This document shows positions 45,624 to 55,105 of a stretch of DNA of 64,000 nt, piece by piece. Every line of letters begins with the position of its first letter. The first letter of the stretch is position 1. Both the position numbers and the translations under genes were made by a program. Below the pieces are notes generated by a model. The model saw nothing but the letters and a program-made list of their open reading frames with translations. It was not told the origin of the DNA and searched no databases. Origin of the DNA: Paraglaciecola algarum (GTDB lineage: Bacteria > Pseudomonadota > Gammaproteobacteria > Enterobacterales > Alteromonadaceae); the NCBI RefSeq assembly GCF_021532655.1, contig NZ_JAKGAS010000002.1, positions 310,001-374,000 on the forward strand, read 5' to 3'.

Positions 45624-46157
45624 CCTCAGTGGCAAAGCCAGGCTTTTGATTTTATCGCGACTCAAGGCTCGCCAGTTTTGTGGTGAATTTAGTAGTGCTG
45701 TAGTTTACTGAGCCGGACCTAGGTACACACTTCAATTTAGTCACTCGCACATCCATGATGATATGCACCCAATCTCGACATCCATGACGAGCTGTTCAAC
45801 TGGGCGAAGCGCTGCTTCTAAAAAATCCAGTTTCACCCTGCTTAATTCATTCCAAAATTGGAAGAAGAGCATTGCTGGAGCGCGGCATTTTTCTGGTTAC
45901 TCTTTTTTTGCTGTTGACCAATATTTACTGGATAAATATGGAACAGCTTTAGCTGGCCCGAAGGGTGAATGACAAGGAAGTCATTCATAATAAAGAGTCA
46001 CTAGCTCGAAGGGATTCGAGTTAAAAACCCGCATGGATGCAGAGTGGGCGTAGCCCATACTTCTGGTGAACGTAGTGAATAATCTTAGTTCGCAGCGTTA
46101 ATACTTTGTCGCGTAGCGATACCTTATGCGCAAAGCACATGCCGTTAAAAAGAAAAC
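45624..46157. other. Region after intI with REP-like hairpins, no gene seen
   Basis: No supported gene. From 45941 to about 46100 it holds a cluster of small hairpins: the REP-like unit 45941-45990, CTCGAAGGGATTCGAG at 45999-46020, and GGGCGTAGCCC near 46048. The rest, 45630-45940, carries only broken reading frames and may be remnants of older cassettes or transposons. Confidence 0.5.
45941..45990. repeat. Second REP-like unit
   Basis: The first 28 bases are identical to 38928-38955 inside the RAYT remnant, including CCCGAAGGG. The second hairpin differs in sequence, GAATGAC/GTCATTC here against TGCCA/TGGCA there, but keeps the AAGGA loop. Retained pairing despite changed bases supports a selected hairpin. 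Confidence 0.65.
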
Positions 46158-46772
46158 CTAATAACACCCATCATACTGTGTCTCACTCAACTCTTTAATG
46201 TCTTCCACAGTACCATCGGTAAACACTTGTACTAGCTTCTCTCCGTGAGTGCCACATAAGTCATCCCATGCAACCAATACTTTGTAACCTAATGCATTTT
46301 TCTCATAAGATTTTGGTACTGCACCGTTTTTGTTTAAGTAAACAAAAACCTCAGCTTCTGTGTCTATGTAGTCAAAAAAGACTAATAAATCTTGTTGTGA
46401 TTCAATCACCACAATATCATCTTGACGGATGGCTACCCCGTAAATTGGGCAGTAACTTGGCAGGCATTGGCTATCGAAACCATAATCAGATTGAACCGCT
46501 TCAATTCTGTTTGATAAGTCGTTTTGTAGCGCTGTGAATTTTTCTGGATCGTATTTATTTAAAACTGTGTGACCCACTTTAGCCGTGGAGAGGTCAGTAC
46601 CTTTTCTGATTTCCCAGTATTGATAGTTATCATTTAACTTAAAGTCTGCCATTGAATATTGCTCGGCAAAACTACTGGCTGGTAGTTGAACTGAGGTGGA
46701 GTTTGTTTGCTCAGTACCATTACAGGCTAACAGCATAATTGAGATTATTAAGGTAAAACTAAAATTTTTCAT
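46158..46772 (-). CDS. Hypothetical lipoprotein
   Basis: A 204-residue exported protein; MKNFSFTLIISIMLLAC gives a lipoprotein signal with LLAC lipobox. The mature part begins NGTEQTNSTSV and contains four further cysteines in pairs (QCLPSYCPIYG, DLCGTHG, QYDGCY) that could form disulphides. The start at 46772 is chosen because it leaves a typical short signal; an upstream ATG at 46808 is less likely. No family recognised; it borders the integron on the right. Confidence 0.7.
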   Translation of the reverse strand: MKNFSFTLIISIMLLACNGTEQTNSTSVQLPASSFAEQYSMADFKLNDNYQYWEIRKGTDLSTAKVGHTVLNKYDPEKFTALQNDLSNRIEAVQSDYGFDSQCLPSYCPIYGVAIRQDDIVVIESQQDLLVFFDYIDTEAEVFVYLNKNGAVPKSYEKNALGYKVLVAWDDLCGTHGEKLVQVFTDGTVEDIKELSETQYDGCY

Positions 46773-46873
46773 TGGATTACAACATACAAATTTATACTGG
46801 ATCTTCACTTTTCCAGTGATTAAAAACGATTATTCTCGTATGTAATAACTCTGGTAGATGGTTGCTAAGATAA

Positions 46874-47131
46874 TTACGGAAGTATTACCTTTACCGCTAC
46901 ATGCATGCCATCTACAGTCCAACTTTGAGTGAGTTGATTAAAAATTACACGAGAATAAAATGTACGCTGAGAATAATCATCGTATGTGACGTTCATATTA
47001 CAGAAATATTGCTCTTTTAAGACAAGGTCAGGGATGCTGACTGAGATGGGAATAGGTTCTTTACTTGGGGTGCGTCGCTTTGCCCAACTTTTAGGAATGA
47101 TTTCAAAGGTATAGCTCGAAGTATTTGTCAT
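46874..47131 (-). CDS. Hypothetical protein, 85 residues
   Basis: A small soluble protein opening MTNTSSYTFEIIPKSWAKRR and ending WTVDGMHVAVKVILP, with alternating beta-type segments. No signal peptide or family motif recognised. It lies 23 bases after the yjjX-type gene on the same strand, so it may be the second gene of that transcript. Confidence 0.55.
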   Translation of the reverse strand: MTNTSSYTFEIIPKSWAKRRTPSKEPIPISVSIPDLVLKEQYFCNMNVTYDDYSQRTFYSRVIFNQLTQSWTVDGMHVAVKVILP

Positions 47132-47154
47132 AGTGTCGTCATTTTACTGTCATC

Positions 47155-47688
47155 TTATTTACAATTAAATAAATCTGGATTTATAAAAGGGGCCATGGCT
47201 AATATGCAGGCTTGTGTGTAAATACTTTCTCTAGTGGCTAAACCATTAGTCAATAAACCTATGGCGCCTTGTTTTTGTTTAATGTTGTGGGTGTTAAATA
47301 GCCTGTCCATTGCTAAGCCTAATTCTTCACCTAGTTGTAAAGCTTGAAATATTTTTGGCGGCAATGGCAACATGCTAGAACGGCCAATTGAAGTGTGAGT
47401 TCCGTCTGTAATGGCGATATAAGCAAAAGTCGCTGGGCCATGCTCAAAAAGGTCTACTCCGCCTTCAATAGCTAGATAAAAGTCTGCTTTAGATTGTTTT
47501 TGGCAATAGTCAATTCGGTTAAGTGCTCCTTGTTTGGTTTCTTGGCTGTTCATTGGTTGGTCTGGAACTAATGACGGGGCATTGATACCTAAACATTCAA
47601 TTTGGTTGTTTGGATAAATATTTGTGATGGCTTGTTTGGCTGCATTAACTTTGACTGGATTAGTGGAGCCCACTATTACTTTAATCAT
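47155..47688 (-). CDS. yjjX: Inosine/xanthosine triphosphatase
   Basis: Hydrolyses non-canonical ITP and XTP to keep them out of nucleic acids. The 177-residue protein has the ITPase-like VGSTNPVKVNAAKQAI, PMNSQETKQGALNR, DFYLAIEGGVD and GAIGLLTNGLATR segments of the YjjX family. It is divergent from a small conserved gene at 47848. Confidence 0.9.
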   Translation of the reverse strand: MIKVIVGSTNPVKVNAAKQAITNIYPNNQIECLGINAPSLVPDQPMNSQETKQGALNRIDYCQKQSKADFYLAIEGGVDLFEHGPATFAYIAITDGTHTSIGRSSMLPLPPKIFQALQLGEELGLAMDRLFNTHNIKQKQGAIGLLTNGLATRESIYTQACILAMAPFINPDLFNCK

Positions 47689-47847
47689 TTAAATCCTGCT
47701 GCTTAGGTGTTGGTTTGTTTAACTTCACTTGTGTCAAAGTGGTTAACTTGGCCACTCGAATCTTAAATTCATTCTCGTATCCGAGCATATTGCAGGATAT
47801 AATAATCGAGTTACGAAAGAAAAATAATAATAAATGGATAACAAATT

Positions 47848-48021
47848 ATGCCAAATGTACCTCCAGAGTCTTTAATTCGCACTTGGGTGTGGATGATGTC
47901 AGAAAATAATAATCCTGAGTTAGCCAATAAAGGTCGTCAAAATCTGATCAATGCTTTTGGTAGCTTACAAAAGGCTATTGAATATATCGAACGTACAGTG
48001 GAATTGTCGGAAGCTGAATAA
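47848..48021 (+). CDS. Small hypothetical protein, 57 residues
   Basis: ATG at 47848 opens a 57-codon frame: MPNVPPESLIRTWVWMMSEN, then GRQNLINAFGSLQKAIEYIE and an acidic end. It looks like a short helical protein, with no family recognised. It lies 61 bases before the MBL-fold hydrolase gene on the same strand and may be co-transcribed. Confidence 0.65.
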   Translation: MPNVPPESLIRTWVWMMSENNNPELANKGRQNLINAFGSLQKAIEYIERTVELSEAE

Positions 48022-48081
48022 AGTAGCTAAATAAACCTACAAAACAACAAATAGATACATAAATAGGTAGGTCAAGCCGCG

Positions 48082-48840
48082 ATGAAAATTCACACACTTT
48101 CAGGTTATATCCAATCTATCTATTTAGTTGAATATCCAAATGGTTTGTTGCTGTTAGATGGTTGTTGCCGCGCTGATGTGGATTTTTTAGAAAGCTTTAT
48201 CACGCAAACTTTGCACCGTCCTTTGACTGATTTAAAATTAGTTGTAGTAACCCATATGCATCCTGATCACGCAGGAGCTGCTGCGAAACTTAGGCAACTC
48301 ACTCATTGTAAAATTGTCACGTCTATTAAATCTTATCCTTGGTACCGAGGCATAAAAGGCCGCTTGATGCACATGTTAGATTTGGCCTTAGCGTATTGGG
48401 TGGGCCAAAGATTAGGTCGTAAAAAAACAAACTTATGGTATTCACCGGTTTTACAGGCTGATTACCAATTACAGGATTTTGATTGTTTACCTGGGTTTCC
48501 AGATTGGCAGGTAATTACTACACCAGGACATACAGACCGAGATTTGTCTGTGCTACATACTCCTTCAAAACGCTTATATGTGGCTGATTTAATAGTTAAA
48601 GTAAAAAATCGATTTGTGCCCCCTTTACCTGTTTTTCATCCCAATCAATATCTAGCTTCTTTGCAAAAAGTAAAAGCAATGGATTTAAATACTGTGCTCT
48701 TGGCTCATGGTGGGGAAGTGTTGTTTAAAGATATTAACTTTGAGCATCTGCTAACTGTTGCACCACGATATCCACGTTCGACACTTTCATCAACCACAAA
48801 TGCTTTAAAGCAAGTACTATTAAGAAAGCGCCGTTCGTGA
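48082..48840 (+). CDS. MBL-fold metallo-hydrolase
   Basis: A 252-residue metallo-beta-lactamase-fold hydrolase. The first metal motif is THMHPDHAGA; TPGHTD supplies the third histidine, YVADL the bridging Asp, and LLAHGGEVL the late histidine. N-terminal YLVEYPNGLLLLDGC is the usual strand pair. Substrate unknown. It converges with the GMC oxidoreductase gene 22 bases away. Confidence 0.88.
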   Translation: MKIHTLSGYIQSIYLVEYPNGLLLLDGCCRADVDFLESFITQTLHRPLTDLKLVVVTHMHPDHAGAAAKLRQLTHCKIVTSIKSYPWYRGIKGRLMHMLDLALAYWVGQRLGRKKTNLWYSPVLQADYQLQDFDCLPGFPDWQVITTPGHTDRDLSVLHTPSKRLYVADLIVKVKNRFVPPLPVFHPNQYLASLQKVKAMDLNTVLLAHGGEVLFKDINFEHLLTVAPRYPRSTLSSTTNALKQVLLRKRRS

Positions 48841-48862
48841 AGTTTGGTAACGTATTCCAAAT

Positions 48863-50596
48863 TTAAAGTCGTTGGTTTTTCATTTCCTTAACACAATAAT
48901 CTACCGCTCTGGCGGTCAACGCCATATAGGTTAACGAAGGGTTTTGGGTGCTGGTCGAACAAAAGCTCGCGCCGTCTGTCACAAACAAGTTAGCTACATC
49001 ATGAGTTTGGTTGTAGTTATTAAGTACAGAATCTTTTGGATCATGGCCCATTCTAGCCGTGCCTACTTCGTGAATTGCTAAGCCGGGTGGTTTGTCTTTG
49101 TAGCTGGTGTAACTTGATACGTTTTTTAACCCTATTTTAGTTAACATTTCTGCAGCTAGATCTGCTGCATCATGCATCATATCTATTTCATTTTTAGACC
49201 ATTCGCAGTTGATATGTAATAAAGGCATGCCCCATTTGTCGGTTTTAGTGGGATGTAACGACACTTGGTTTTCGTATCTGGGTAACATTTCACCTTGTGC
49301 ATACATACCAAATGACCATCCGCCAGGGTGAGTAAGTTTATTTTTAAAGTCGGCGCCTACGCCTTGGTTATATCGCATACCTTGCCAATTGTCTCGCTGG
49401 GCACTTGCACCAAACGAAAACCCTCTGACATATTTTTTACTGTAACGAGAAGGTTTGAATCTAAAATTAGGCATGTACAAACCTGTAGGGCGGCGGCCCG
49501 AATAATACTCATTTTCAAAGCCATCCAATCGACCACCTGCACCTGCTCCATAGTTATGATCCATTAAATAATGGCCTAATACGCCAGAGCTATTTGCTAA
49601 ACCGTTGGGAAATGATTTGGTTTTAGTATTGAGTAATATTTGGGTGCTGCCTAGAGTTGATGCGCATAAAAATACCACTTTGGCGTAATATTCGCGGGTA
49701 CTTAGATCATCATTGTCTATGACTCTAACCCCTTTTACTCGCTTGGTTTTTTCATCATAAATTAAGCTGTGTACCACACTATTTGGTGCGATAGATAAGT
49801 TATTGGTTTGTGCCGCTGCGGGCAAAGTCGAACTTTGAGTAGAAAAATACGCTCCAAAAGAACAGCCTTTTTGACATTCGTTACGAGCCTGACACTGCAC
49901 TCGGCCTTGCTGCATATGTAACTGTGTAGGTTTAGTTAAATGTGCCGCTCGACCCATTATCATAGGCCGATCTGGATAATGTTGTGCAAAACGTTTTTGT
50001 ATTTCTTGTTCTGGCACTGACATCTCAAATGGCGGTAAAAATTCGCTGTCGGGAAGTTGTGGTAGGTTTTCTTTGGAGCCACTGATCCCAGCGTGCTTTT
50101 CTACATAGCTATACCAGTCATTGATATCTTTAGAGCGGATAGGCCAATCATTACCATGGCCATCTGCTTTATTGGCAGCAAAATCAAAATCACTTAAACG
50201 ATAGGATTGTCTGTGCCATAACAAAGATTTTCCTCCGAGTTGATTGCCTCGGATCCAATGGAAAGGTTTACCTTCTTCAGTGGTGTAGGGGAGATCTCTG
50301 TCATTGCCAAAAAAATGTTTAGTGGCATCAGTAAAGGCATAACAGTGCTTTTGGATCTTGTGTTGCTGCTCTACTAATAGGTTATTTACTTTACTGCGGT
50401 TGGGGAATTCCCATGGCCCTTTACCTTCACCTATATAATCTTCGCGGTGTTTAACTACGCGGCCGCGTTCAATCATTAAAGTGTTTAAGCCGTGCTCGCA
50501 AAACTCTTTAGCCGCCCAGCCGCCCGATATGCCCGAGCCTACCACTATGGCGTCATAAACTTCTGAGCTTTGGAGTATGTATAATTCGTCTGTCAT
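48863..50596 (-). CDS. GMC family oxidoreductase, candidate sugar 3-dehydrogenase
   Basis: A 577-residue FAD enzyme: ADP-binding GSGISGG at residues 20-26, the RGNQLGGKSLLWHRQS loop, and C-terminal HEVGTARMG and NPSLTYMALTARA with the catalytic region. Three cysteines in CQARNECQKGC recall the Fe-S site of FAD-glucose dehydrogenases. With the preceding Tat-type subunit-3 gene it resembles the large subunit of periplasmic glucoside 3-dehydrogenase systems. The cytochrome c subunit seen in those systems is not nearby. Substrate is inference; the family also includes other alcohol and sugar dehydrogenases. Confidence 0.85.
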   Translation of the reverse strand: MTDELYILQSSEVYDAIVVGSGISGGWAAKEFCEHGLNTLMIERGRVVKHREDYIGEGKGPWEFPNRSKVNNLLVEQQHKIQKHCYAFTDATKHFFGNDRDLPYTTEEGKPFHWIRGNQLGGKSLLWHRQSYRLSDFDFAANKADGHGNDWPIRSKDINDWYSYVEKHAGISGSKENLPQLPDSEFLPPFEMSVPEQEIQKRFAQHYPDRPMIMGRAAHLTKPTQLHMQQGRVQCQARNECQKGCSFGAYFSTQSSTLPAAAQTNNLSIAPNSVVHSLIYDEKTKRVKGVRVIDNDDLSTREYYAKVVFLCASTLGSTQILLNTKTKSFPNGLANSSGVLGHYLMDHNYGAGAGGRLDGFENEYYSGRRPTGLYMPNFRFKPSRYSKKYVRGFSFGASAQRDNWQGMRYNQGVGADFKNKLTHPGGWSFGMYAQGEMLPRYENQVSLHPTKTDKWGMPLLHINCEWSKNEIDMMHDAADLAAEMLTKIGLKNVSSYTSYKDKPPGLAIHEVGTARMGHDPKDSVLNNYNQTHDVANLFVTDGASFCSTSTQNPSLTYMALTARAVDYCVKEMKNQRL

Positions 50597-50657
50597 GACA
50601 TGACCTTATTAAATTCGTTGAAATGGATAGCGGAACTGATTTCTATCTAAATTGTAA

Positions 50658-51296
50658 TTAGTAGTAGTCAATTGAACCCCATGATTTAGTATTCTCATCA
50701 CATGGAATTGAGCCTTTAAATCCACCTGGTACGGCTTGATAATTAAGTGCTTGGGTAGCTCCGGCTTCAGATGTGAAATAACCAAATATTATCAGGGCTT
50801 TTAATAATGAGAATTGCCCTTGCTGCTGGTCAGTAAAACCTTGACCTTTTTCTAATTGCGTAAGTAACGCTTGTTGTTGTGCTGGGATTAATAAGGCGAA
50901 AGGTTTATTGAGTTTATCAACACTCGACTTATCAATTTGTGCCACTATTTCAACACAGGCTTGTTGCTCATCTCTAGCATGGCAAGCTAGCAGTTGATGT
51001 TGCACAAAGTGATGACAATTAACTTCACTGGCGCTGGGTGTGTCGGTACGAGGTAGAATGGCGTCGCCAATGGCGAACAAAGTTGCCATTTGACCTTCAT
51101 TAAACAAAACCCTTGAGTTAACCGGTTCACTTTTAGTTTTAACAAAATTGTCTGCTGATTTTAAGGCGCAACTCGATAACATTGAAGCACTACCTGTGAC
51201 ACAGGCCAGGCCCAACATTTTTTGCAAAAACTGTCGACGTGACGCTTCACTTAAATTGACTGTGTTGGCCGTTTGGTCATTTGAGACTGTGGTCAT
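50658..51296 (-). CDS. Gluconate 2-dehydrogenase subunit 3-like Tat protein
   Basis: A 212-residue exported partner of the GMC oxidoreductase. SRRQFLQKMLGLACV is a Tat-type twin-arginine signal, also ending in a possible lipobox SSCALK. The mature part has the subunit-3 features (LFAIGDAILPRTDTPSA, HHFVQHQLL, GYFTSEAG, YQAVPGGFKG). It precedes the GMC gene by 61 bases. Such subunits are needed for folding and Tat export of the FAD partner, which has no signal of its own. Confidence 0.87.
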   Translation of the reverse strand: MTTVSNDQTANTVNLSEASRRQFLQKMLGLACVTGSASMLSSCALKSADNFVKTKSEPVNSRVLFNEGQMATLFAIGDAILPRTDTPSASEVNCHHFVQHQLLACHARDEQQACVEIVAQIDKSSVDKLNKPFALLIPAQQQALLTQLEKGQGFTDQQQGQFSLLKALIIFGYFTSEAGATQALNYQAVPGGFKGSIPCDENTKSWGSIDYY

Positions 51297-51323
51297 AACC
51301 TATCCTCATGTGTGGGTAAAACT

Positions 51324-51348
51324 AAAAACGCTCATTACGAGCGTTTTT
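51324..51348. terminator. Strong bidirectional terminator
   Basis: AAAAACGCTC and GAGCGTTTTT form a perfect 10-bp stem around a 5-base loop, with a T-run in either direction. It lies between the MFS gene (ending 51379) and subunit-3 gene (starting 51296), so it separates the dehydrogenase pair from the transporter operon, or reduces its expression. Confidence 0.85.
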
Positions 51349-51378
51349 ATCATTCAATTCAGTATAAAACTGAAAGGC

Positions 51379-52593
51379 TTAAGCTTTTTTACGCATTACA
51401 AAGTAGAAAGCACCAAATAATACGATTAAAACAAGCGGAAACATAATTAAGCTGTTTAAAACTTCGTTTCCTGCAGCTAGTGATGCTTCAGTGCCTTCAA
51501 GTCCTGCTGCCGCTGCACTAGATGTTGCTGAATCTACCCAACCACCAATAATTGGGTTCCAAGCACTCATAGCGAACATACCTGCACCACCCATTAAGGA
51601 CATACCTAAAGCTCCCGTTTTAGGTGTATATTCGGTGGTACAACCAATCATAGTTGGCCAGAAGTAAGTGATCCCTAATGCAAACACAACCGCTGCAATA
51701 TAAACCGCAGTACCTGATAATTGAGTCATTAAGAATAGGCCTAAAGTGGCTAAAATAGCAGAGGCAAACAATACGCCAGGAGGGCTAAGTTTATGCACTA
51801 AAGGACCTGCATAAAAACGACCTAATGCCATAATACCTGTGATTAATGCCAAGATAAGCATAGGTGTTGCACCAGAAGCTTCAAGAATTTGGTTAATCCA
51901 TTGGCCTGGACCAAATTCACTTACTGCTGTAATTGTCATACATACAGCAAGGAAAATATATATAGGGTTGATTAATGCTTTTAAATTACCACTAGTTGAA
52001 TCATCTTCAGTTTCTAGTTTAGGGAAAGTAAAACCAAACATTAAGAAACCGTAAATGGCAGTAGGTACTAACATAGTCGCTACTTGAGCTTCCCAACCAA
52101 GGCCTAATTTAGTCATACCGGCTGATACTAAAGAACCAATCACGATACCGCCAGGGAACCAAACGTGGAAACGGTTCAACATGGCTGTTTTATTGTTTGG
52201 ATAAAGCTGAGCAATAATTGGGTTACAACCCGCTTCCACTAAACCGTTAGCAAATCCGACTAAGAAAGTGGAAATCATTAATCCCCAGAACCCATCAGCG
52301 ACTATGGTTAAAATTAAACCTAACGCGTGACCAATAAAGGCTAACCAAACAATTAATTTTGCGCCAATAGCGTTGTAAAGTATGCCGCCAAACATCATGG
52401 CAAATGGGAAGCCCAAGAAAGCCATACTGGCAATCCAACCCAGTTCTTCACCACTGAGTCCGTACTGTTCACCCAATTCGCCTAAAATCCCTGCGCGAAT
52501 AGCGAAGGTCATGGCGGTAACTATCAGCGCAATACAGCTGATATTAAAGACGCGTTTAGCATCCTGTTCTGAAATGTCTGTTACTGCATTCAT
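51379..52593 (-). CDS. Sugar MFS transporter
   Basis: A 404-residue membrane protein with twelve helices, related to the FucP-like group of the major facilitator superfamily (FLVGFANGLVEAGCNPIIAQLYP, HVWFPGGIVIGSL, ITGIMALGRFYAGPLV). No signal peptide. It follows the isomerase/epimerase gene by 13 bases and is the third gene of the gfo/idh-isomerase-transporter operon, so it probably imports the sugar or keto-sugar these enzymes act on. Specificity unknown. Confidence 0.85.
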   Translation of the reverse strand: MNAVTDISEQDAKRVFNISCIALIVTAMTFAIRAGILGELGEQYGLSGEELGWIASMAFLGFPFAMMFGGILYNAIGAKLIVWLAFIGHALGLILTIVADGFWGLMISTFLVGFANGLVEAGCNPIIAQLYPNNKTAMLNRFHVWFPGGIVIGSLVSAGMTKLGLGWEAQVATMLVPTAIYGFLMFGFTFPKLETEDDSTSGNLKALINPIYIFLAVCMTITAVSEFGPGQWINQILEASGATPMLILALITGIMALGRFYAGPLVHKLSPPGVLFASAILATLGLFLMTQLSGTAVYIAAVVFALGITYFWPTMIGCTTEYTPKTGALGMSLMGGAGMFAMSAWNPIIGGWVDSATSSAAAAGLEGTEASLAAGNEVLNSLIMFPLVLIVLFGAFYFVMRKKA

Positions 52594-52606
52594 ATTATTA
52601 TTTACC

Positions 52607-53662
52607 TTATTTAATGCCGAGTATTTTATTATTCATTTCAACGTCTTTTTCCACACCAGCAAAATCGTCGAAAGCTTTCTCTGTTGGTCTAATCAGATGA
52701 TCACTAATAAATTTAGCACCTTCTGCTGCACCGTCTTCAGGATGCTTGATAGCGCATTCCCATTCCATAACAGCCCATCCATCAAAATCATACTGTGTCA
52801 TTTTGCTGAATATGCTCTTAAAGTCGATTTGGCCATCACCTAATGAACGAAAACGTCCTGGACGATCAACCCATCCTTGATAGCCGCCATAAACACCTGA
52901 ACGACCATTAGGATTGAATTCTGCATCTTTTACATGGAAGGCTTTAATACGTTCGTGATAAATATCAATGAAAGCCAAGTAGTCTAATTGTTGTAACACA
53001 AAGTGGCTTGGATCATATAAAATATTAGCACGAGGATGATTGTCTACGGCTTCTAAGAAACGTTCAAAGGTCACGCCGTCATGTAAATCTTCACCTGGGT
53101 GTAATTCGTAACATACATCTACACCGGCTTCGTCAAATGCATTTAGAATAGGTTTCCAGCGTTTAGCTAATTCCGCAAACCCTTGCTCAACTAAACCAGC
53201 AGGACGCTGTGGCCAGGGATACATGGTTTGCCATAAAAGTGCACCTGAAAAACTAGCGTGTCCTTTCAGGCCTAAATGTTGGCTGGCTTTAGCGGCTAGT
53301 TTCATTTGGTCAATTGCCCACTCAGTACGTGCAGCTGGGTTGCCGTGTACTTTTGCTGGTGCAAAACCATCAAACATTTGGTCATAGCAAGGGTGAACCG
53401 CTACTAATTGGCCTTGCAAGTGTGTAGATAACTCAGTGATTTCTAAGCCTGATTCTGCCGCTATTCCGGCGATTTCATCACAATAATCTTTACTCGTGCC
53501 GGCTTTTTCCAGATCGAACAAGCGGCCGTCCCAAGAAGGCACTTGAATACCTTTAAAGCCGTTACCTGCTGCCCACTTACAAATTTCTGGGAAAGAATTA
53601 AAAGGGCTATCATCACCAGCAAATTGTGCTAGAAATATACCCGGGCCTTTTATTTGTTTCAT
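52607..53662 (-). CDS. Sugar phosphate isomerase/epimerase (xylose isomerase-like TIM barrel)
   Basis: A 351-residue TIM barrel of the AP endonuclease 2 family. KGIQVPSWDGRLFDLE, ITELSTHLQGQLVAVHP, CYELHPGEDLHDG, LYDPSHFVL and FHVKDAEFN carry the metal-binding Glu, Asp and His residues of the family. It is translated right after the Gfo/Idh oxidoreductase (18 bases). Paired with GMC and Gfo/Idh enzymes, family members process 3-keto-glycosides or inositol-type intermediates; the exact substrate is unknown. Confidence 0.85.
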   Translation of the reverse strand: MKQIKGPGIFLAQFAGDDSPFNSFPEICKWAAGNGFKGIQVPSWDGRLFDLEKAGTSKDYCDEIAGIAAESGLEITELSTHLQGQLVAVHPCYDQMFDGFAPAKVHGNPAARTEWAIDQMKLAAKASQHLGLKGHASFSGALLWQTMYPWPQRPAGLVEQGFAELAKRWKPILNAFDEAGVDVCYELHPGEDLHDGVTFERFLEAVDNHPRANILYDPSHFVLQQLDYLAFIDIYHERIKAFHVKDAEFNPNGRSGVYGGYQGWVDRPGRFRSLGDGQIDFKSIFSKMTQYDFDGWAVMEWECAIKHPEDGAAEGAKFISDHLIRPTEKAFDDFAGVEKDVEMNNKILGIK

Positions 53663-53680
53663 GTTTATTATCCTGATTAA

Positions 53681-54847
53681 TTAAAGTGGTGCGATAACGA
53701 AGTCATGCCATTTAGTCTCTGACTGACTAAAGGTTACACTGTTTTCAATAAATGCCATGCCACGGATGGCTTCATCTATACCTGGTACGTCAAATGCGGC
53801 ATTAGAATGATCTTCTCCGGCTTCAAAGGCTCTGATTTGTTTCACGAAATTGCCATAAATATTAGCAAATGCTTCTAGGTACCCTTCTGGGTGTCCAGCG
53901 GGGGTACGAATTGCCGCTTGTGCATTAGCACTAAATGCACCTACGCCAGTGCGGATCATCTGAGTTGGTGCCGTGTTAGATTTGAGCCATAAGGTATTTG
54001 GCTCTAATTGTGACCATTCAATGCCACCTTTTTCGCCGTATACTCGTAAGCGTAGATTGTTTTCGTCACCTACTTGCACTTGGCTAGAAAGTAAAACACC
54101 GCGAGCGCCGTTATCAAAACGTAGTAAAATTGTGCCGTCGTCGTCTAATAAACGACCTTCAACTACACTGCCTAAATCTGAGCACATTTTTGAAATATGA
54201 GATCCAGTAACGTATTCAGCCAAATTAGCAGCATGTACACCAATGTCACCCATACAGCAGCTGATACCAGCGCGCGCAGGATCAACCCGCCACGCAGCTT
54301 GTTTGCCAGAATCGCCTTCTTTATCGGCTAACCAGCCCTGAGTGTATTCAACAATCACTTTAGTGACTTTACCCAACTGGCCGCTGGCTATTATGTCTTG
54401 AGCTTGTTTGACTAATGGATATCCATTATAGGTATGAGTCAGACCGTAAAGTTGGCCAGTAGATTTAACAACCTCTGCTAAATCAACGGCTTGTTGCAGA
54501 TCAAAGGTAGCGGGTTTATCGCTTAATACGTGAAAGCCTGCTTCCATAGCGGCTTTAGCCACGGCAAAATGTAAATGATTAGGTGTAACAATTGCCACAA
54601 ATTGCATTCTTTTCTCAGCGGGAAGTTGAGCTTCAGCTGCAAACATTTCTTCATAAGTTGCATAACATCTATTGGCAGGTAAATATAAATCAGCCCCTGA
54701 TGCAATACTGCGTTCGCCATTTGAACTAAACGCGCCACAGACGAGTTCTATTTCACCATCAATATTCGCAGCTATCCTATGTACTGCGCCAATGAAAGCG
54801 CCTTGACCACCGCCAACCATGCCCATTCTTACTTTGGATTTTGCCAT
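53681..54847 (-). CDS. Gfo/Idh/MocA family oxidoreductase
   Basis: An NAD(P)-dependent sugar oxidoreductase of 388 residues. The Rossmann loop is GMVGGGQGAFIG at residues 8-19; VTPNHLHFAVAKAAMEAGFHVLSDKP contains the family catalytic DKP-like motif, and GDIGVHAANL the active-site Asp and His. It is the first gene of the operon, with 258 bases upstream to the hydroxyacid dehydrogenase gene, where the promoter should be. Such enzymes often reduce or oxidise 3-keto-sugars. Confidence 0.88.
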   Translation of the reverse strand: MAKSKVRMGMVGGGQGAFIGAVHRIAANIDGEIELVCGAFSSNGERSIASGADLYLPANRCYATYEEMFAAEAQLPAEKRMQFVAIVTPNHLHFAVAKAAMEAGFHVLSDKPATFDLQQAVDLAEVVKSTGQLYGLTHTYNGYPLVKQAQDIIASGQLGKVTKVIVEYTQGWLADKEGDSGKQAAWRVDPARAGISCCMGDIGVHAANLAEYVTGSHISKMCSDLGSVVEGRLLDDDGTILLRFDNGARGVLLSSQVQVGDENNLRLRVYGEKGGIEWSQLEPNTLWLKSNTAPTQMIRTGVGAFSANAQAAIRTPAGHPEGYLEAFANIYGNFVKQIRAFEAGEDHSNAAFDVPGIDEAIRGMAFIENSVTFSQSETKWHDFVIAPL

Positions 54848-55105
54848 TGAAACTTTCCCAAAAAATTTGTTGATTTCTTAAATTAAAGAAGGTTAATTTT
54901 ATGTTAACAATCCTACCTTGCTGTTGTCACTAACTCATAATATAAAATCGGCAATTCGATGCAACAAAATCGGCGTAAGCGAAATTGGGAAATAGCTGAA
55001 TTATGGCTTTAGAGTAGAATATTTAAGAGTTTTGCGAAAATGTATTCTGGTATTTTGTTCAATATCTGCTAATTAAACCAGCTCAACAGATTAAGTGCTA
55101 ATGAA

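Noticed and set aside
45763..45972. 69-codon rightward frame after intI
   Set aside because: Its end is formed by the REP-like unit, and there is no ribosome-binding site or recognisable protein pattern.
47715..47909. 64-codon frame over the yjjX upstream gap
   Set aside because: It overlaps in another frame the better-supported 57-residue gene at 47848 and lacks a plausible start context.
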